64,000 nt of DNA from contig DUQS01000059.1 in the NCBI GenBank assembly GCA_012837685.1, forward strand, positions 1 through 64,000, read 5' to 3'. Under the pieces are notes generated by a model. It was not told the origin of the DNA. It did no database searches and worked only from the letters and a program-made list of their open reading frames with translations. The position numbers and the translations under genes are program-made. This DNA comes from Bacteroidales bacterium (GTDB lineage: Bacteria; Bacteroidota; Bacteroidia; Bacteroidales; Paludibacteraceae). Below are positions 17,948 to 27,030 of the stretch, piece after piece. Position 1 is the stretch's first letter; each line of letters begins with the position of its first letter.

Positions 17948-18540
17948 GCCATCAATTTACAGAAGCCATTAAATATAAAGACGGTAAGTTTTACAACCTA
18001 TCGTATCATCAACTCCGAATGGACAAAACGTCAGAGCATTTTGGGTTGAATAAGATTAATCTGGCAAAAAACATAGAAAAAGTTCCTTTTTCCGATAAAA
18101 AAGGGTTTTACAAATGCCGAGTGCTTTATGTCAATGAGATAGAAAGTATTGAATTTTTGCCTTATTCTTTCAGAAAAAAGCAAAAAGTCGGAATTGTTCA
18201 GGCTGACGAAATAGATTACAGTTACAAATATGCAAACCGTGAAAAATTGGAAAAACTGATAGCAGGCACCGATTTTGACGATATTATCATCGTAAAAAAC
18301 GGATACGTAACAGATGCACTTTTCTCCAATCTCGTGTTTGAAACAGAAAAAGGACTTTTTACTCCAAAAACATTTCTCTTACCCGGCACAAAAAGACAAT
18401 ATCTTCTTGATAAACAAGTAATAAGCGAAACAACAATCCGAGCAAAAGATATTTTTGATTACTCAAAAATCCGTTTTATAAACTCCATGATTGACATAGA
18501 AGATGATATTTTTATAGAGACAAAAAAGTTGATTTTATAA
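17944..18540 (+). CDS. pabC: Short class IV aminotransferase-like PabC (aminodeoxychorismate lyase)
   Basis: A 198-aa PLP-dependent class IV protein expected to release pyruvate from aminodeoxychorismate to give 4-aminobenzoate. It is shorter than E. coli PabC (about 270 aa), but this compact form beside pabB is known in Bacteroidota. The likely PLP lysine is K95 in DYSYKYANRE. DDIIIVKNGYVTDALFSNLV and LLPGTKRQYLLD follow, as in class IV enzymes. The start lies inside the pabB stop (ATGA), so translation is coupled, and this is the main evidence for function. Confidence 0.83.
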   Translation: MSHQFTEAIKYKDGKFYNLSYHQLRMDKTSEHFGLNKINLAKNIEKVPFSDKKGFYKCRVLYVNEIESIEFLPYSFRKKQKVGIVQADEIDYSYKYANREKLEKLIAGTDFDDIIIVKNGYVTDALFSNLVFETEKGLFTPKTFLLPGTKRQYLLDKQVISETTIRAKDIFDYSKIRFINSMIDIEDDIFIETKKLIL

Positions 18541-18592
18541 TTTATATCCTCCAAATCCCATTAATATTAGAGTAATCTTTTTGAAAAAAAAC

Positions 18593-18624
18593 AAAAAACA
18601 CCGCACAGAAATGCGGTGTTTTTT
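18593..18624. terminator. Bidirectional terminator between pabC and mutB
   Basis: A 13-bp stem (18593-18605 with 18612-18624): A run plus ACACCGCA, loop CAGAAA, TGCGGTGT plus T run. A/T tracts on both sides let it serve the rightward pabB-pabC and the leftward mutA-mutB operons. Confidence 0.9.
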
Positions 18625-18646
18625 TACGTAGTTTTGAATTGGCGAA

Positions 18647-20788
18647 TTATTCAGCCATCAAAATTTCCATAATCGTAGCTGCAGATTTGGCTACCGATGA
18701 ACCGGGTCCAAAAATGGCAGCAACACCTGCTTTATACAGGAAATCGTAGTCCTGAGCGGGAATAACGCCGCCGGCGATGACAATAATATCCTCGCGTCCC
18801 AATTTCTTCAACTCGGCAATAACCTGCGGCACAAGCGTTTTGTGACCGGCAGCCAACGAACTGACACCCAATACATGCACGTCGTTTTCCACAGCTTGTT
18901 TGGCAGCTTCGGCGGGTGTTTGGAACAATGGTCCCATATCTACGTCGAAACCACAGTCGGCATAACCGGTAGCTACTACTTTAGCACCACGGTCGTGTCC
19001 GTCCTGACCCATTTTTGCAACCATTATACGTGGTTGACGACCTTCTTTCTTTGCAAATTCTGCGGTCAAATCACAGGCTTTCTTAAAGTCTGCATCATTT
19101 TTTGTTCCTGCGCTGTACACTCCTGAAATTGTTCTAATTGTTGCTTTATAACGACCTACGACAACTTCGCAGGCATCGGAAATTTCACCTAAAGTAGCAC
19201 GAACGCGTGCAGCTTCGACAGCTAATGCGAGCAAGTTTTTATCGCTCTTTTTGCCGTCGTTAAACTCTTTCACGCATTCGGTAAGGGCAGCCAAAGCTTT
19301 TTTCACGGCAGCTTCGTCGCGATTGGCTTTAAGCTCGTTCAAACGTTCAATTTGCTGCTTGCGAACAGCTGTGTTGTCCACCTCAAGGATGTCAATCGGA
19401 TCTTCGTATTCCAAACGGAATTCGTTGACACCGATAATTTTTTGCTCACCCGAGTCAATACGTGCTTGCGTACGTGCAGCAGCCTCTTCGATACGCATTT
19501 TTGGAATACCGGTTTCGATAGCGGCAGCCATACCGCCCAATTTTTCAATTTCTTCAATATGCGCCCACGCTTTGTTAGCGATTTCGTTCGTCAAAGCTTC
19601 CACATAATACGAACCTCCCCAAGGATCTATTTGTTTGCAAACTTTTGTTTCTTCCTGAATGTAAATTTGCGTGTTGCGTGCAATACGTGCCGAAAAATCG
19701 GTCGGTAAAGCAATAGCTTCGTCAAGTGCATTGGTGTGCAACGATTGCGTATGACCAAGAACCGCACCCATAGCTTCGATACAAGTACGACCAACGTTAT
19801 TGAACGGGTCTTGCTCCGTGAGCGACCATCCTGAAGTTTGAGAGTGGGTACGCAATGCCAATGATTTCGGGTTCTTCGGATTGAATTGTTTCACAATTTT
19901 TGCCCACAACATACGCGCTGCACGCATCTTGGCAATTTCCATAAAATGATTGGTACCAATAGCCCAAAAGAAAGACAAACGCGGTGCAAATGCGTCAATG
20001 TCCATACCGGCATTTACACCGGCACGCAAATATTCGAGCCCGTCCGCCAAAGTATATGCCAATTCGATGTCGGCAGTAGCACCGGCTTCCTGCATGTGAT
20101 AACCCGAAATAGAAATCGAATTAAATTTTGGCATATTTTTCGCCGTGTATTCAAAAATATCGGCGATTATTTTCATGGAAAATTTTGGCGGATAGATGTA
20201 GGTATTGCGCACCATAAATTCTTTAAGAATGTCGTTTTGAATGGTTCCCGCCATCTCTTCCAATTTAGCTCCCTGCTCCAATCCGGCGTTGATGTAAAAC
20301 GCCAAAATAGGCAACACGGCACCGTTCATTGTCATAGAAACCGACATTTTATTCAATGGAATACCGTCAAATAACACTTTCATATCTTCGAGCGAGCAAA
20401 TGGACACACCGGCTTTACCAACATCGCCCACTACACGTTCGTGGTCGGCATCGTAGCCACGGTGCGTAGGCAAGTCAAAAGCAACTGACAAACCTTTTTG
20501 ACCGGCAGCCAAGTTGCGACGATAAAATGCGTTAGATTCTTCAGCTGTAGAAAATCCTGCATATTGACGAATTGTCCACGGACGCATCGGATACATACCA
20601 CTGTAAGGACCACGCAAAAATGGCGGCAAACCGGCGGCATAGTTCAAATGTTCAAGACCTTCAAGGTCTTCTTTCGTATAAATGGGCTTTACGGAAATCT
20701 GTTCCGGCGTCAGCCAATTTTCCGCGTTGCTTTCAGCTTTGCCGGCAGCAACGGATTTAATATTAATTTTACTGAAATCTGGTTTCAT
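18647..20788 (-). CDS. mutB: Methylmalonyl-CoA mutase, catalytic large subunit
   Basis: Adenosylcobalamin-dependent enzyme interconverting succinyl-CoA and (R)-methylmalonyl-CoA, central to propionate formation. The 713-aa chain has an N-terminal TIM barrel with the [17 protein letters not shown] segment and a C-terminal B12-binding domain. The lower-ligand motif DGHDRGAK lies at 596-603 (cobalt-coordinating H598), followed by [19 protein letters not shown] and the [12 protein letters not shown] loop. It follows mutA by 59 bases in one operon. No methylmalonyl-CoA epimerase or decarboxylase lies in this window, and no cobalamin riboswitch was seen upstream. Confidence 0.97.
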   Translation of the reverse strand: MKPDFSKINIKSVAAGKAESNAENWLTPEQISVKPIYTKEDLEGLEHLNYAAGLPPFLRGPYSGMYPMRPWTIRQYAGFSTAEESNAFYRRNLAAGQKGLSVAFDLPTHRGYDADHERVVGDVGKAGVSICSLEDMKVLFDGIPLNKMSVSMTMNGAVLPILAFYINAGLEQGAKLEEMAGTIQNDILKEFMVRNTYIYPPKFSMKIIADIFEYTAKNMPKFNSISISGYHMQEAGATADIELAYTLADGLEYLRAGVNAGMDIDAFAPRLSFFWAIGTNHFMEIAKMRAARMLWAKIVKQFNPKNPKSLALRTHSQTSGWSLTEQDPFNNVGRTCIEAMGAVLGHTQSLHTNALDEAIALPTDFSARIARNTQIYIQEETKVCKQIDPWGGSYYVEALTNEIANKAWAHIEEIEKLGGMAAAIETGIPKMRIEEAAARTQARIDSGEQKIIGVNEFRLEYEDPIDILEVDNTAVRKQQIERLNELKANRDEAAVKKALAALTECVKEFNDGKKSDKNLLALAVEAARVRATLGEISDACEVVVGRYKATIRTISGVYSAGTKNDADFKKACDLTAEFAKKEGRQPRIMVAKMGQDGHDRGAKVVATGYADCGFDVDMGPLFQTPAEAAKQAVENDVHVLGVSSLAAGHKTLVPQVIAELKKLGREDIIVIAGGVIPAQDYDFLYKAGVAAIFGPGSSVAKSAATIMEILMAE

Positions 20789-20847
20789 TATTATTTAAAT
20801 ATCAAGATGTTACAAATTAATTTACTATTTGAAAGAGTCCTGTTTTT

Positions 20848-22743
20848 TTACTTTAATAACTTCGCATTAAATAGTTTGAGCGTATCTAAAACATTCGCTT
20901 TCACATGAATGAAATGTTCAATTCCTTGAGCTTTCAACTCTTCCATACAGGCAGGTGCACCGGCAACTACAAAAATTTGTTTGCCGTTGATAGCTTTGAA
21001 CGCAGCCGGAGCATATTCGGCATATTCGTCATCGCTTGAGCAGAGTACAATAATGTCGGCATTGGCTTCTTGAGCGGCTTTCACACCTTCTTCTACCGTT
21101 TCAAAACCAAGATTATCAATGATTTCGTATCCGGCACAAGCCAAGAAATTGCACGAAAATTGGGCGCGTGCTAAACGCATTGCCAGATTGCCGATGGTAA
21201 GCATAAAGGCTTTAGGACGTTTGCCCGAACGCTCCGTTTCCAAACGCAATTCTTCAAATTCTTGAGCAGCACGCACATGAGGCAACATTTCAAGAGTAGG
21301 CTCTTCGCTGCAACCACGTTTGTGACTACAAGCTTCTTTTACAATCTTTTCAGCAGCTTGTTCATCAAAATTCGGAAATTGGTTGGTACCGAGCAATATT
21401 TCTTTGCGCGACGACACGTCTTTCAAACGTTTGGCAGCTGTTGCTTTCATTTCTTCCTGAATTTTTCCGCTCTCTACGGCAGCAAAGAAACCGCCGTTAG
21501 CATTGATTTCCAAGAACAATTTCCAAGCTTGTTCGGCAATATTCGCCGTCAGATTTTCGATATAATACGAACCGGCAGCCGGATCGGTTACTTTACCAAA
21601 GTGCGATTCATCACGCAACAGCAGTTGCTGATTGCGAGCAATACGCTCCGAAAAATCGTCACTTGCTTTGTAGGTAATATCGAAAGGCATCACCGTCAAT
21701 GAATCTACTCCACCTAAAACCGCACTCATCGCTTCCGTTTCTGTACGAAGCAAATTGACGTGTGCATCGTAAATGGTTTTATTGAATTTAGATGTTTCGG
21801 CATGGATGTGCATTTTTGCTGCGCAATAGCAAGCGGCATCGTTAGTAGCCTCACATTTTTTAGGATAATTTGGTTGGAAGGCATCCACTATTTTAGCCCA
21901 CAACAGACGTGCAGAGCGGAATTTTGCAATTTCCATAAAATAATTACCGCCGACACCCATATTAAATTTGATAGTTTTAGCAGCTTTTTCAGCGGGAACG
22001 TTCGCTTCGGTCAACATTTCCATGTACTGTTCACCCCAAGCCAAAGCGTAACCAAGTTCTTGTGAACAATAAGCCCCTGAATTGTTTAAACTAATGGAGT
22101 TTACGCCAATTAAGCGAAATTTCGGCAATTGCTGTTGCGCATCTGCCATCTCTTTCAGAATAGCAGCTACAGAAGCTTTGTTCAATTTTTTGCCTTTTTT
22201 CAGCATATGGTTAATCGGGTCGCAATTGATAGAGCCTTTCACCTTTGCCAAATCGTAGCCTTGTGTTTTGAAATAATCCGCCAATAGCGTTACAAATTCA
22301 GCCGAATGATTAAGACAAATTTTAAAGTTTAATTCTACACATTCGGCATAAATACCTTTAAGCAAAGTAGCAATGCTCTCTTTGTCCAAAACGCTTTTGC
22401 CAAGTTTGAAACCAATCGAATCAACGCCTTTATTTAAGATGTCCAATGCTTTGGCATTGGCGGCTTTCACATCTTTGGCATCGATGTTTTGACGCACATA
22501 CCAACTGTTATCCTTTTTGGTACCGCGTACAAAAGGAAATACGCCCGGAGCCGATTCGGTAGTTGCAATATCGGCTAAATCTTCGGCACGGTAGAAAGGC
22601 ATCACGTTAAACCCTTCGTTGGTTCTCCAAACGAGCCTTTTGGTAAAATCAGCTCCTTTGAGGTCGGCTTCGATTTTCGCCATCCACTCTTCTGTGGTTA
22701 CTTCCGGAAAATCAGCCAACAGATTTAATTTTTTTTCTGCCAT
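20848..22743 (-). CDS. mutA: Methylmalonyl-CoA mutase, small subunit
   Basis: The non-catalytic partner of MutB in the heterodimeric enzyme (631 aa). It keeps the barrel fold (VWRTNEGFNVMPFYRAEDL near the N-terminus, VTDPAAGSYYIENLT in the middle). It also has a B12-domain-like C-terminus where the cobalt-binding DxHxxG motif is lost (MLTIGNLAMRLARAQF at the equivalent place). This loss is normal for MutA. First gene of the leftward mutA-mutB operon, with a -7 element TACCTTTG about 120 bases upstream (22866-22873). Confidence 0.95.
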   Translation of the reverse strand: MAEKKLNLLADFPEVTTEEWMAKIEADLKGADFTKRLVWRTNEGFNVMPFYRAEDLADIATTESAPGVFPFVRGTKKDNSWYVRQNIDAKDVKAANAKALDILNKGVDSIGFKLGKSVLDKESIATLLKGIYAECVELNFKICLNHSAEFVTLLADYFKTQGYDLAKVKGSINCDPINHMLKKGKKLNKASVAAILKEMADAQQQLPKFRLIGVNSISLNNSGAYCSQELGYALAWGEQYMEMLTEANVPAEKAAKTIKFNMGVGGNYFMEIAKFRSARLLWAKIVDAFQPNYPKKCEATNDAACYCAAKMHIHAETSKFNKTIYDAHVNLLRTETEAMSAVLGGVDSLTVMPFDITYKASDDFSERIARNQQLLLRDESHFGKVTDPAAGSYYIENLTANIAEQAWKLFLEINANGGFFAAVESGKIQEEMKATAAKRLKDVSSRKEILLGTNQFPNFDEQAAEKIVKEACSHKRGCSEEPTLEMLPHVRAAQEFEELRLETERSGKRPKAFMLTIGNLAMRLARAQFSCNFLACAGYEIIDNLGFETVEEGVKAAQEANADIIVLCSSDDEYAEYAPAAFKAINGKQIFVVAGAPACMEELKAQGIEHFIHVKANVLDTLKLFNAKLLK

Positions 22744-22865
22744 AAATAAAATGAGTTATTGTTTATTATTAGTTATAAATTTAGAAAATAGCCCTTATAA
22801 AAATTGAAACGACTTCCATTTTTGATATTAATTCGCCCAAAAACAGAAGCTTATATTCAGAATTA

Positions 22866-22873
22866 CAAAGGTA
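22866..22873 (-). promoter_or_regulatory. -7 element for mutA-mutB
   Basis: TACCTTTG on the minus strand matches TAnnTTTG. No TTTG at the usual spacing. It implies an untranslated leader of about 115 bases, in which I saw no riboswitch signature. Confidence 0.5.
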
Positions 22874-22956
22874 CTAATTTTTTCATTGATACGGCTCATT
22901 TTTTGACATCAAAAAAACAACCTCTAAAATATGGTAATTTATCGAAGGTTTTTAAT

Positions 22957-22964
22957 TACTTTTG
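22957..22964 (+). promoter_or_regulatory. -7 element for nadB
   Basis: TACTTTTG matches TAnnTTTG, 77 bases before the nadB ATG. A clear -33 TTTG is missing. Confidence 0.5.
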
Positions 22965-23041
22965 AAGCGTGGTAATTTTGCAGGATTTATTACCTGTAAC
23001 CATTTGTATAGCAACAAAAAAGATTTTGCAAAAATCAAATT

Positions 23042-24616
23042 ATGGTTTATAAATACGATTTTTTGGTCATTGGAAGTGGCATTGCCGGAATGAGTTTTGC
23101 TTTAAAGGTAGCTGACAAGTACAAAGTCGCCATTTTGTGCAAAACGACATTAGATGAAACAAATACTTCTTTGGCACAAGGCGGCATTTCGTCGGTAACC
23201 GACCTTCAACTGGACGATTACGAAAAGCATATTCAAGACACGCTGATTGCCGGCAGTGGTGTGTGTGATTTGAAAGCGGTAGAAAAAGTGGTGAAAAACG
23301 CCCCCAAACAGATTAAACAATTAATAAATTGGGGCGTGGAATTCGACAAAAAAAATGACGGCACTTTCGATTTGCACAAAGAAGGCGGTCATTCGGAATT
23401 TCGCATATTGCATCACAAAGACACCACCGGCTACGAAATTCAACAACGACTGAAACAACGTGTGCAAGAACATTCCAATATTGATATTTTCGAACATTTT
23501 TTTGCCATCGACATTATTACTCAACACCATTTGGGCGAAATTGTTACGCGCCAAACACCCAATATCGAATGCTACGGCGTTTATGCCCTCAACCAACAAA
23601 CTCGTAGCATCAGCACGTTTCTTGGCAAAATTACCATGATGGCGACGGGCGGCATCGGCAATGTTTATTTGACAAGCACCAATCCGGTCGTTGCCACAGG
23701 CGACGGCATCGCTATGGTGCACCGCGCGCGCGGCATTATAAAAGATATGGAATTTGTTCAATTTCATCCCACGGCATTGTTCTATCCAAAAATACGTCCT
23801 TCATTTCTCATTACCGAAGCTTTGCGCGGCTACGGCGCAGAATTGCGCACTTTAAAAGGTCAAAAATTCATGCTTAAATATGACGAACGTGGCTCACTTG
23901 CACCGCGCGACATCGTTGCACGCGCCATTGACACCGAAATGAAGCAATCCGGCTCCGACCATGTTTTTCTCGACGTTACCCACAAAAATGCGGAAGAGAC
24001 AAAAAAACATTTCCCGAATATTTACGACAAATGCCTCTCATTAGGTATTGACATTACTAAAGATTACATTCCCGTAGCACCGGCAGCGCACTATTTGTGT
24101 GGCGGTATTGCGGTAAATCTGAACGGCGAAAGTAGCATTCAGCGGCTTTATGCAGCAGGCGAATGTTCGTGTACCGGCTTGCACGGTGCCAACCGTTTGG
24201 CATCCAACTCATTGATTGAAGCCATTGTTTATGCCGATGCTGCTGCAAAAGATGCTTTGACAAAAGTGGACAACATTGCTTACAATGACAAAGTGCCATT
24301 GTGGAACGATGAAGGCACTTCGCTGCCCGAAGAAATGGTGTTGATTACCCAAAGCGTGAAAGAAGTAGAGCAAATAATGAGTTCGTATGTGGGTATTGTA
24401 CGCTCCAATCTGCGCCTACAACGTGCCATGGCGCGCCTCGAAATATTGTTCCGCGAAACGGAAAGTCTTTTCGACCGCTCGGTAGTGTCGCGCGAAATAT
24501 GCGAACTGCGCAACCGTATCAGCGTTGCTTACCTAATTATTAAACAAGCAATGGCACGCAAAGAGAGTCGCGGGTTGCACTACACCATTGACTATCCTGA
24601 CAAAAACAAAGATTAA
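23042..24616 (+). CDS. nadB: L-aspartate oxidase
   Basis: FAD enzyme that oxidises L-aspartate to iminoaspartate, the first step of de novo NAD synthesis; NadA (49977-50912) then forms quinolinate. The 524-aa chain has the FAD-binding motif VIGSGIAGMSFAL (10-22), TSLAQGGISSV, the substrate-region GGHSEFRILHHKDTTG, MEFVQFHPTALFYP and the second FAD segment LYAAGECSCTGLHGANRLAS. Length and domain order are those of NadB and not of succinate dehydrogenase. It stands alone with its own promoter; nadA is 25 kb away instead of adjacent. Confidence 0.96.
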   Translation: MVYKYDFLVIGSGIAGMSFALKVADKYKVAILCKTTLDETNTSLAQGGISSVTDLQLDDYEKHIQDTLIAGSGVCDLKAVEKVVKNAPKQIKQLINWGVEFDKKNDGTFDLHKEGGHSEFRILHHKDTTGYEIQQRLKQRVQEHSNIDIFEHFFAIDIITQHHLGEIVTRQTPNIECYGVYALNQQTRSISTFLGKITMMATGGIGNVYLTSTNPVVATGDGIAMVHRARGIIKDMEFVQFHPTALFYPKIRPSFLITEALRGYGAELRTLKGQKFMLKYDERGSLAPRDIVARAIDTEMKQSGSDHVFLDVTHKNAEETKKHFPNIYDKCLSLGIDITKDYIPVAPAAHYLCGGIAVNLNGESSIQRLYAAGECSCTGLHGANRLASNSLIEAIVYADAAAKDALTKVDNIAYNDKVPLWNDEGTSLPEEMVLITQSVKEVEQIMSSYVGIVRSNLRLQRAMARLEILFRETESLFDRSVVSREICELRNRISVAYLIIKQAMARKESRGLHYTIDYPDKNKD

Positions 24617-24694
24617 ATCGGCAAGCCTTACTGTTTAGAAAGACATTTTTCAAAAAACTTCCTTTTTTGCTACTCTACAAGGCTCGTTTCCCGC

Positions 24695-24710
24695 TATTTT
24701 TGTATCTTTG
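24695..24710 (+). promoter_or_regulatory. Tandem -7 elements for the UvrD/PcrA gene
   Basis: TATTTTTG (24695-24702) and TATCTTTG (24703-24710) lie end to end 20-30 bases before the ATG. Either could be the -7 box; no TTTG is placed at 19-21 bases from either. Confidence 0.45.
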
Positions 24711-24730
24711 TATTTTGATATTTTTTGAAC

Positions 24731-26998
24731 ATGGAAATCCCAAACACCGCATACAAAGAGCTTCTTAACGACGAACAATGGGCTGCCGTACAATATAATG
24801 AAGGCGTATCCGTGATTGTGGCGGGCGCAGGCTCAGGAAAAACTCGCGTGCTGACCTATAAAATCGCTTACTTGCTCGAAAACGGCTGGAACCCGTCCAC
24901 TATTTTGGCACTTACTTTTACCAACAAAGCCGCTCGCGAAATGAAAAATCGCATCGCCAATGTTGTAGGCGAAAAGAAAGCCCGATGGCTGTGGATGGGA
25001 ACATTCCACTCTATTTTTTACCGCATATTGCGCACCGAAGCAGAGCGCATCGGATTTACACCACAATTCACTATTTACGATTCGGTTGATTCTAAAAGTT
25101 TGGTGAAAAGTTTGATAAAAGAATTGCAATTGGACGACAAAATCTACAAAGCCAACACTATAGCCGCACGCATATCAAACATTAAAAACAACCTGATAAC
25201 ACCGACTGTTTACACTTCGAAAGCTGAATTTGCGAAAGACGATTTGCACGCCCAAATACCGCGTTTCGGGGAATTATATAAACTCTACTGTCAGCGTTGC
25301 AAAGAGTTCAACGCCATGGATTTTGACGACTTGCTACTCTACACCTATATCTTGTTTCGCGACTGCCCCGATGTGCTCGAAAGTTACCAAAATCGTTTTT
25401 CGTACATCTTAGTAGACGAATATCAAGATACAAACATAGCACAACACCTGATAGTCAATAAATTGGCAGAAAAATGCGGGCGGATTTGTATTGTGGGCGA
25501 TGACGCCCAAAGCATTTACTCGTTTCGCGGAGCAAATATTGACAATATGCTGTCGTTTCAAAAAACACACGACAACTGTCGCCTGTTTCGCCTTGAGCAA
25601 AACTACCGCTCAACACAAATGATTGTAAACGCCGCTAACTCGTTAATTTCAAAGAATGAACACCGTATTCCCAAAACTGTTTTTTCGGAATTGGCAGTAG
25701 GCGAAAAGTTAAAAATAACCGGTTGTTACAGCGATTTCGATGAAGGCTTTACCGTTGCCAACAAAATTTACAACCTTGTAACCGAAAAAGGCATCCGCTA
25801 TTCCGACATTGCCATATTTTACCGCACCCACGCACAATCGCGCATTTTAGAAGAAGCCTTGCTCAAACGCAATATCCCCTACAAAATTTACGGCGGACTG
25901 TCGTTTTATCAACGCAAAGAAATTAAAGATATATTAGCCTACTTGCGCCTTATTATCAATCCTAACGACGAAGAAGCATTTAAACGCATCATCAACTATC
26001 CGATCAGAGGCATCGGCAATACTACTCAACAAAAAGTGCTGGAAACCGCGCATGTGCAACACACCAACGCTTTAGCGGTAACTAGCGACCCAATAGCCTA
26101 CAACTTGCCCGTAAACAGCGGAACAGCCGCTAAATTGATAAAGTTCGGCAACATGATGCAAGAGTTTATAGCATTCAACGCCGAACACGATGCCTATTCC
26201 GTAGCCGAAAAAGTGATTATGGAAAGTGGCATTATGAACGATGTATCGACGGACACGTTACCTGAAAACCAAAGTCGAAAAGAAAACATACAAGAATTGC
26301 TCAGCGCCATACATGAATTTTGCGATATGCGCGTGAACAATGGCAGTATGGATATCGGTTTAGTCGATTTTCTTTCGGAAGTATCGCTGCTCACCGACCA
26401 AGACACCGACCAAGACGACACGACCGAACGCATTACGATGATGACCGTACATGCCGCCAAAGGATTGGAATTTTCCTATGTTTATATTGTCGGTATGGAA
26501 GAAGACCTTTTCCCGTCAATTCTCTGCAAAAATGAACGAGAACTGGAAGAAGAACGACGGCTGTTTTATGTTGCCATTACACGGGCAAAAACAGCTTGTA
26601 ACATCAGTTACGCCAAATCGCGTTTCCGCAATGGACAAACACAATTCAGCAAACCAAGCCGTTTTTTATACGAAATTGACGACAAATTCATCGACTTTCC
26701 CGAAAAGCAAAGAGAAGATATACGAAAAGAGAGATTTTCTTTCCTTTCGCAACGGCAAACAACTTCCGCCCGTCCGCGCAACTTGAAACCGTTGGCGCAA
26801 GTAGCTTCCACACCTACCGAAGAGCAAAACACTTACGGTTTGAAAATTGGCGACAAAATAACACACCTCACTTTCGGTGAAGGCACTGTGCTTGACATTA
26901 CCGGCAGCGGCGACAGCACTAAAGCCTTAATCGAATTTAAAGACCACGGCAACAAGCAACTGCTATTAAAATATGCCAAACTTACAATAATTAGTTAG
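24731..26998 (+). CDS. UvrD/PcrA-type DNA helicase
   Basis: Superfamily 1A 3'-to-5' helicase (755 aa) acting in nucleotide excision and mismatch repair and in removing proteins from DNA. Motifs in order: NDEQWAAVQ (Q motif), VAGAGSGKTRVLTY (Walker A), LALTFTNKAAREM, ILVDEYQDTN (Walker B), VGDDAQSIYSFRGA, LEQNYRST, MMTVHAAKGLEFSYVYIVGMEE split over the UvrD-type loop, and LFYVAITRAK. A Tudor-like C-terminal domain (about 705-752, KIGDKITHLTFGEGTVLDI) is typical of PcrA. The ATG at 24731 is preferred to a TTG two codons upstream. The next gene begins 32 bases after its stop. Confidence 0.95.
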   Translation: MEIPNTAYKELLNDEQWAAVQYNEGVSVIVAGAGSGKTRVLTYKIAYLLENGWNPSTILALTFTNKAAREMKNRIANVVGEKKARWLWMGTFHSIFYRILRTEAERIGFTPQFTIYDSVDSKSLVKSLIKELQLDDKIYKANTIAARISNIKNNLITPTVYTSKAEFAKDDLHAQIPRFGELYKLYCQRCKEFNAMDFDDLLLYTYILFRDCPDVLESYQNRFSYILVDEYQDTNIAQHLIVNKLAEKCGRICIVGDDAQSIYSFRGANIDNMLSFQKTHDNCRLFRLEQNYRSTQMIVNAANSLISKNEHRIPKTVFSELAVGEKLKITGCYSDFDEGFTVANKIYNLVTEKGIRYSDIAIFYRTHAQSRILEEALLKRNIPYKIYGGLSFYQRKEIKDILAYLRLIINPNDEEAFKRIINYPIRGIGNTTQQKVLETAHVQHTNALAVTSDPIAYNLPVNSGTAAKLIKFGNMMQEFIAFNAEHDAYSVAEKVIMESGIMNDVSTDTLPENQSRKENIQELLSAIHEFCDMRVNNGSMDIGLVDFLSEVSLLTDQDTDQDDTTERITMMTVHAAKGLEFSYVYIVGMEEDLFPSILCKNERELEEERRLFYVAITRAKTACNISYAKSRFRNGQTQFSKPSRFLYEIDDKFIDFPEKQREDIRKERFSFLSQRQTTSARPRNLKPLAQVASTPTEEQNTYGLKIGDKITHLTFGEGTVLDITGSGDSTKALIEFKDHGNKQLLLKYAKLTIIS

Positions 26999-27030
26999 AA
27001 TTCAGCGTTAAAAGCTTAAAATTTGAAATT

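Noticed and set aside
19886-20374. 162-codon open frame on the + strand within mutB
   Set aside because: It runs antisense to a well-conserved methylmalonyl-CoA mutase gene and its translation has no domain, signal peptide or plausible start region.
22744-23041. Possible cobalamin riboswitch before mutA
   Set aside because: The enzyme needs B12 and the leader could be about 115 bases, but no B12-box-like conserved element or pairing was found.
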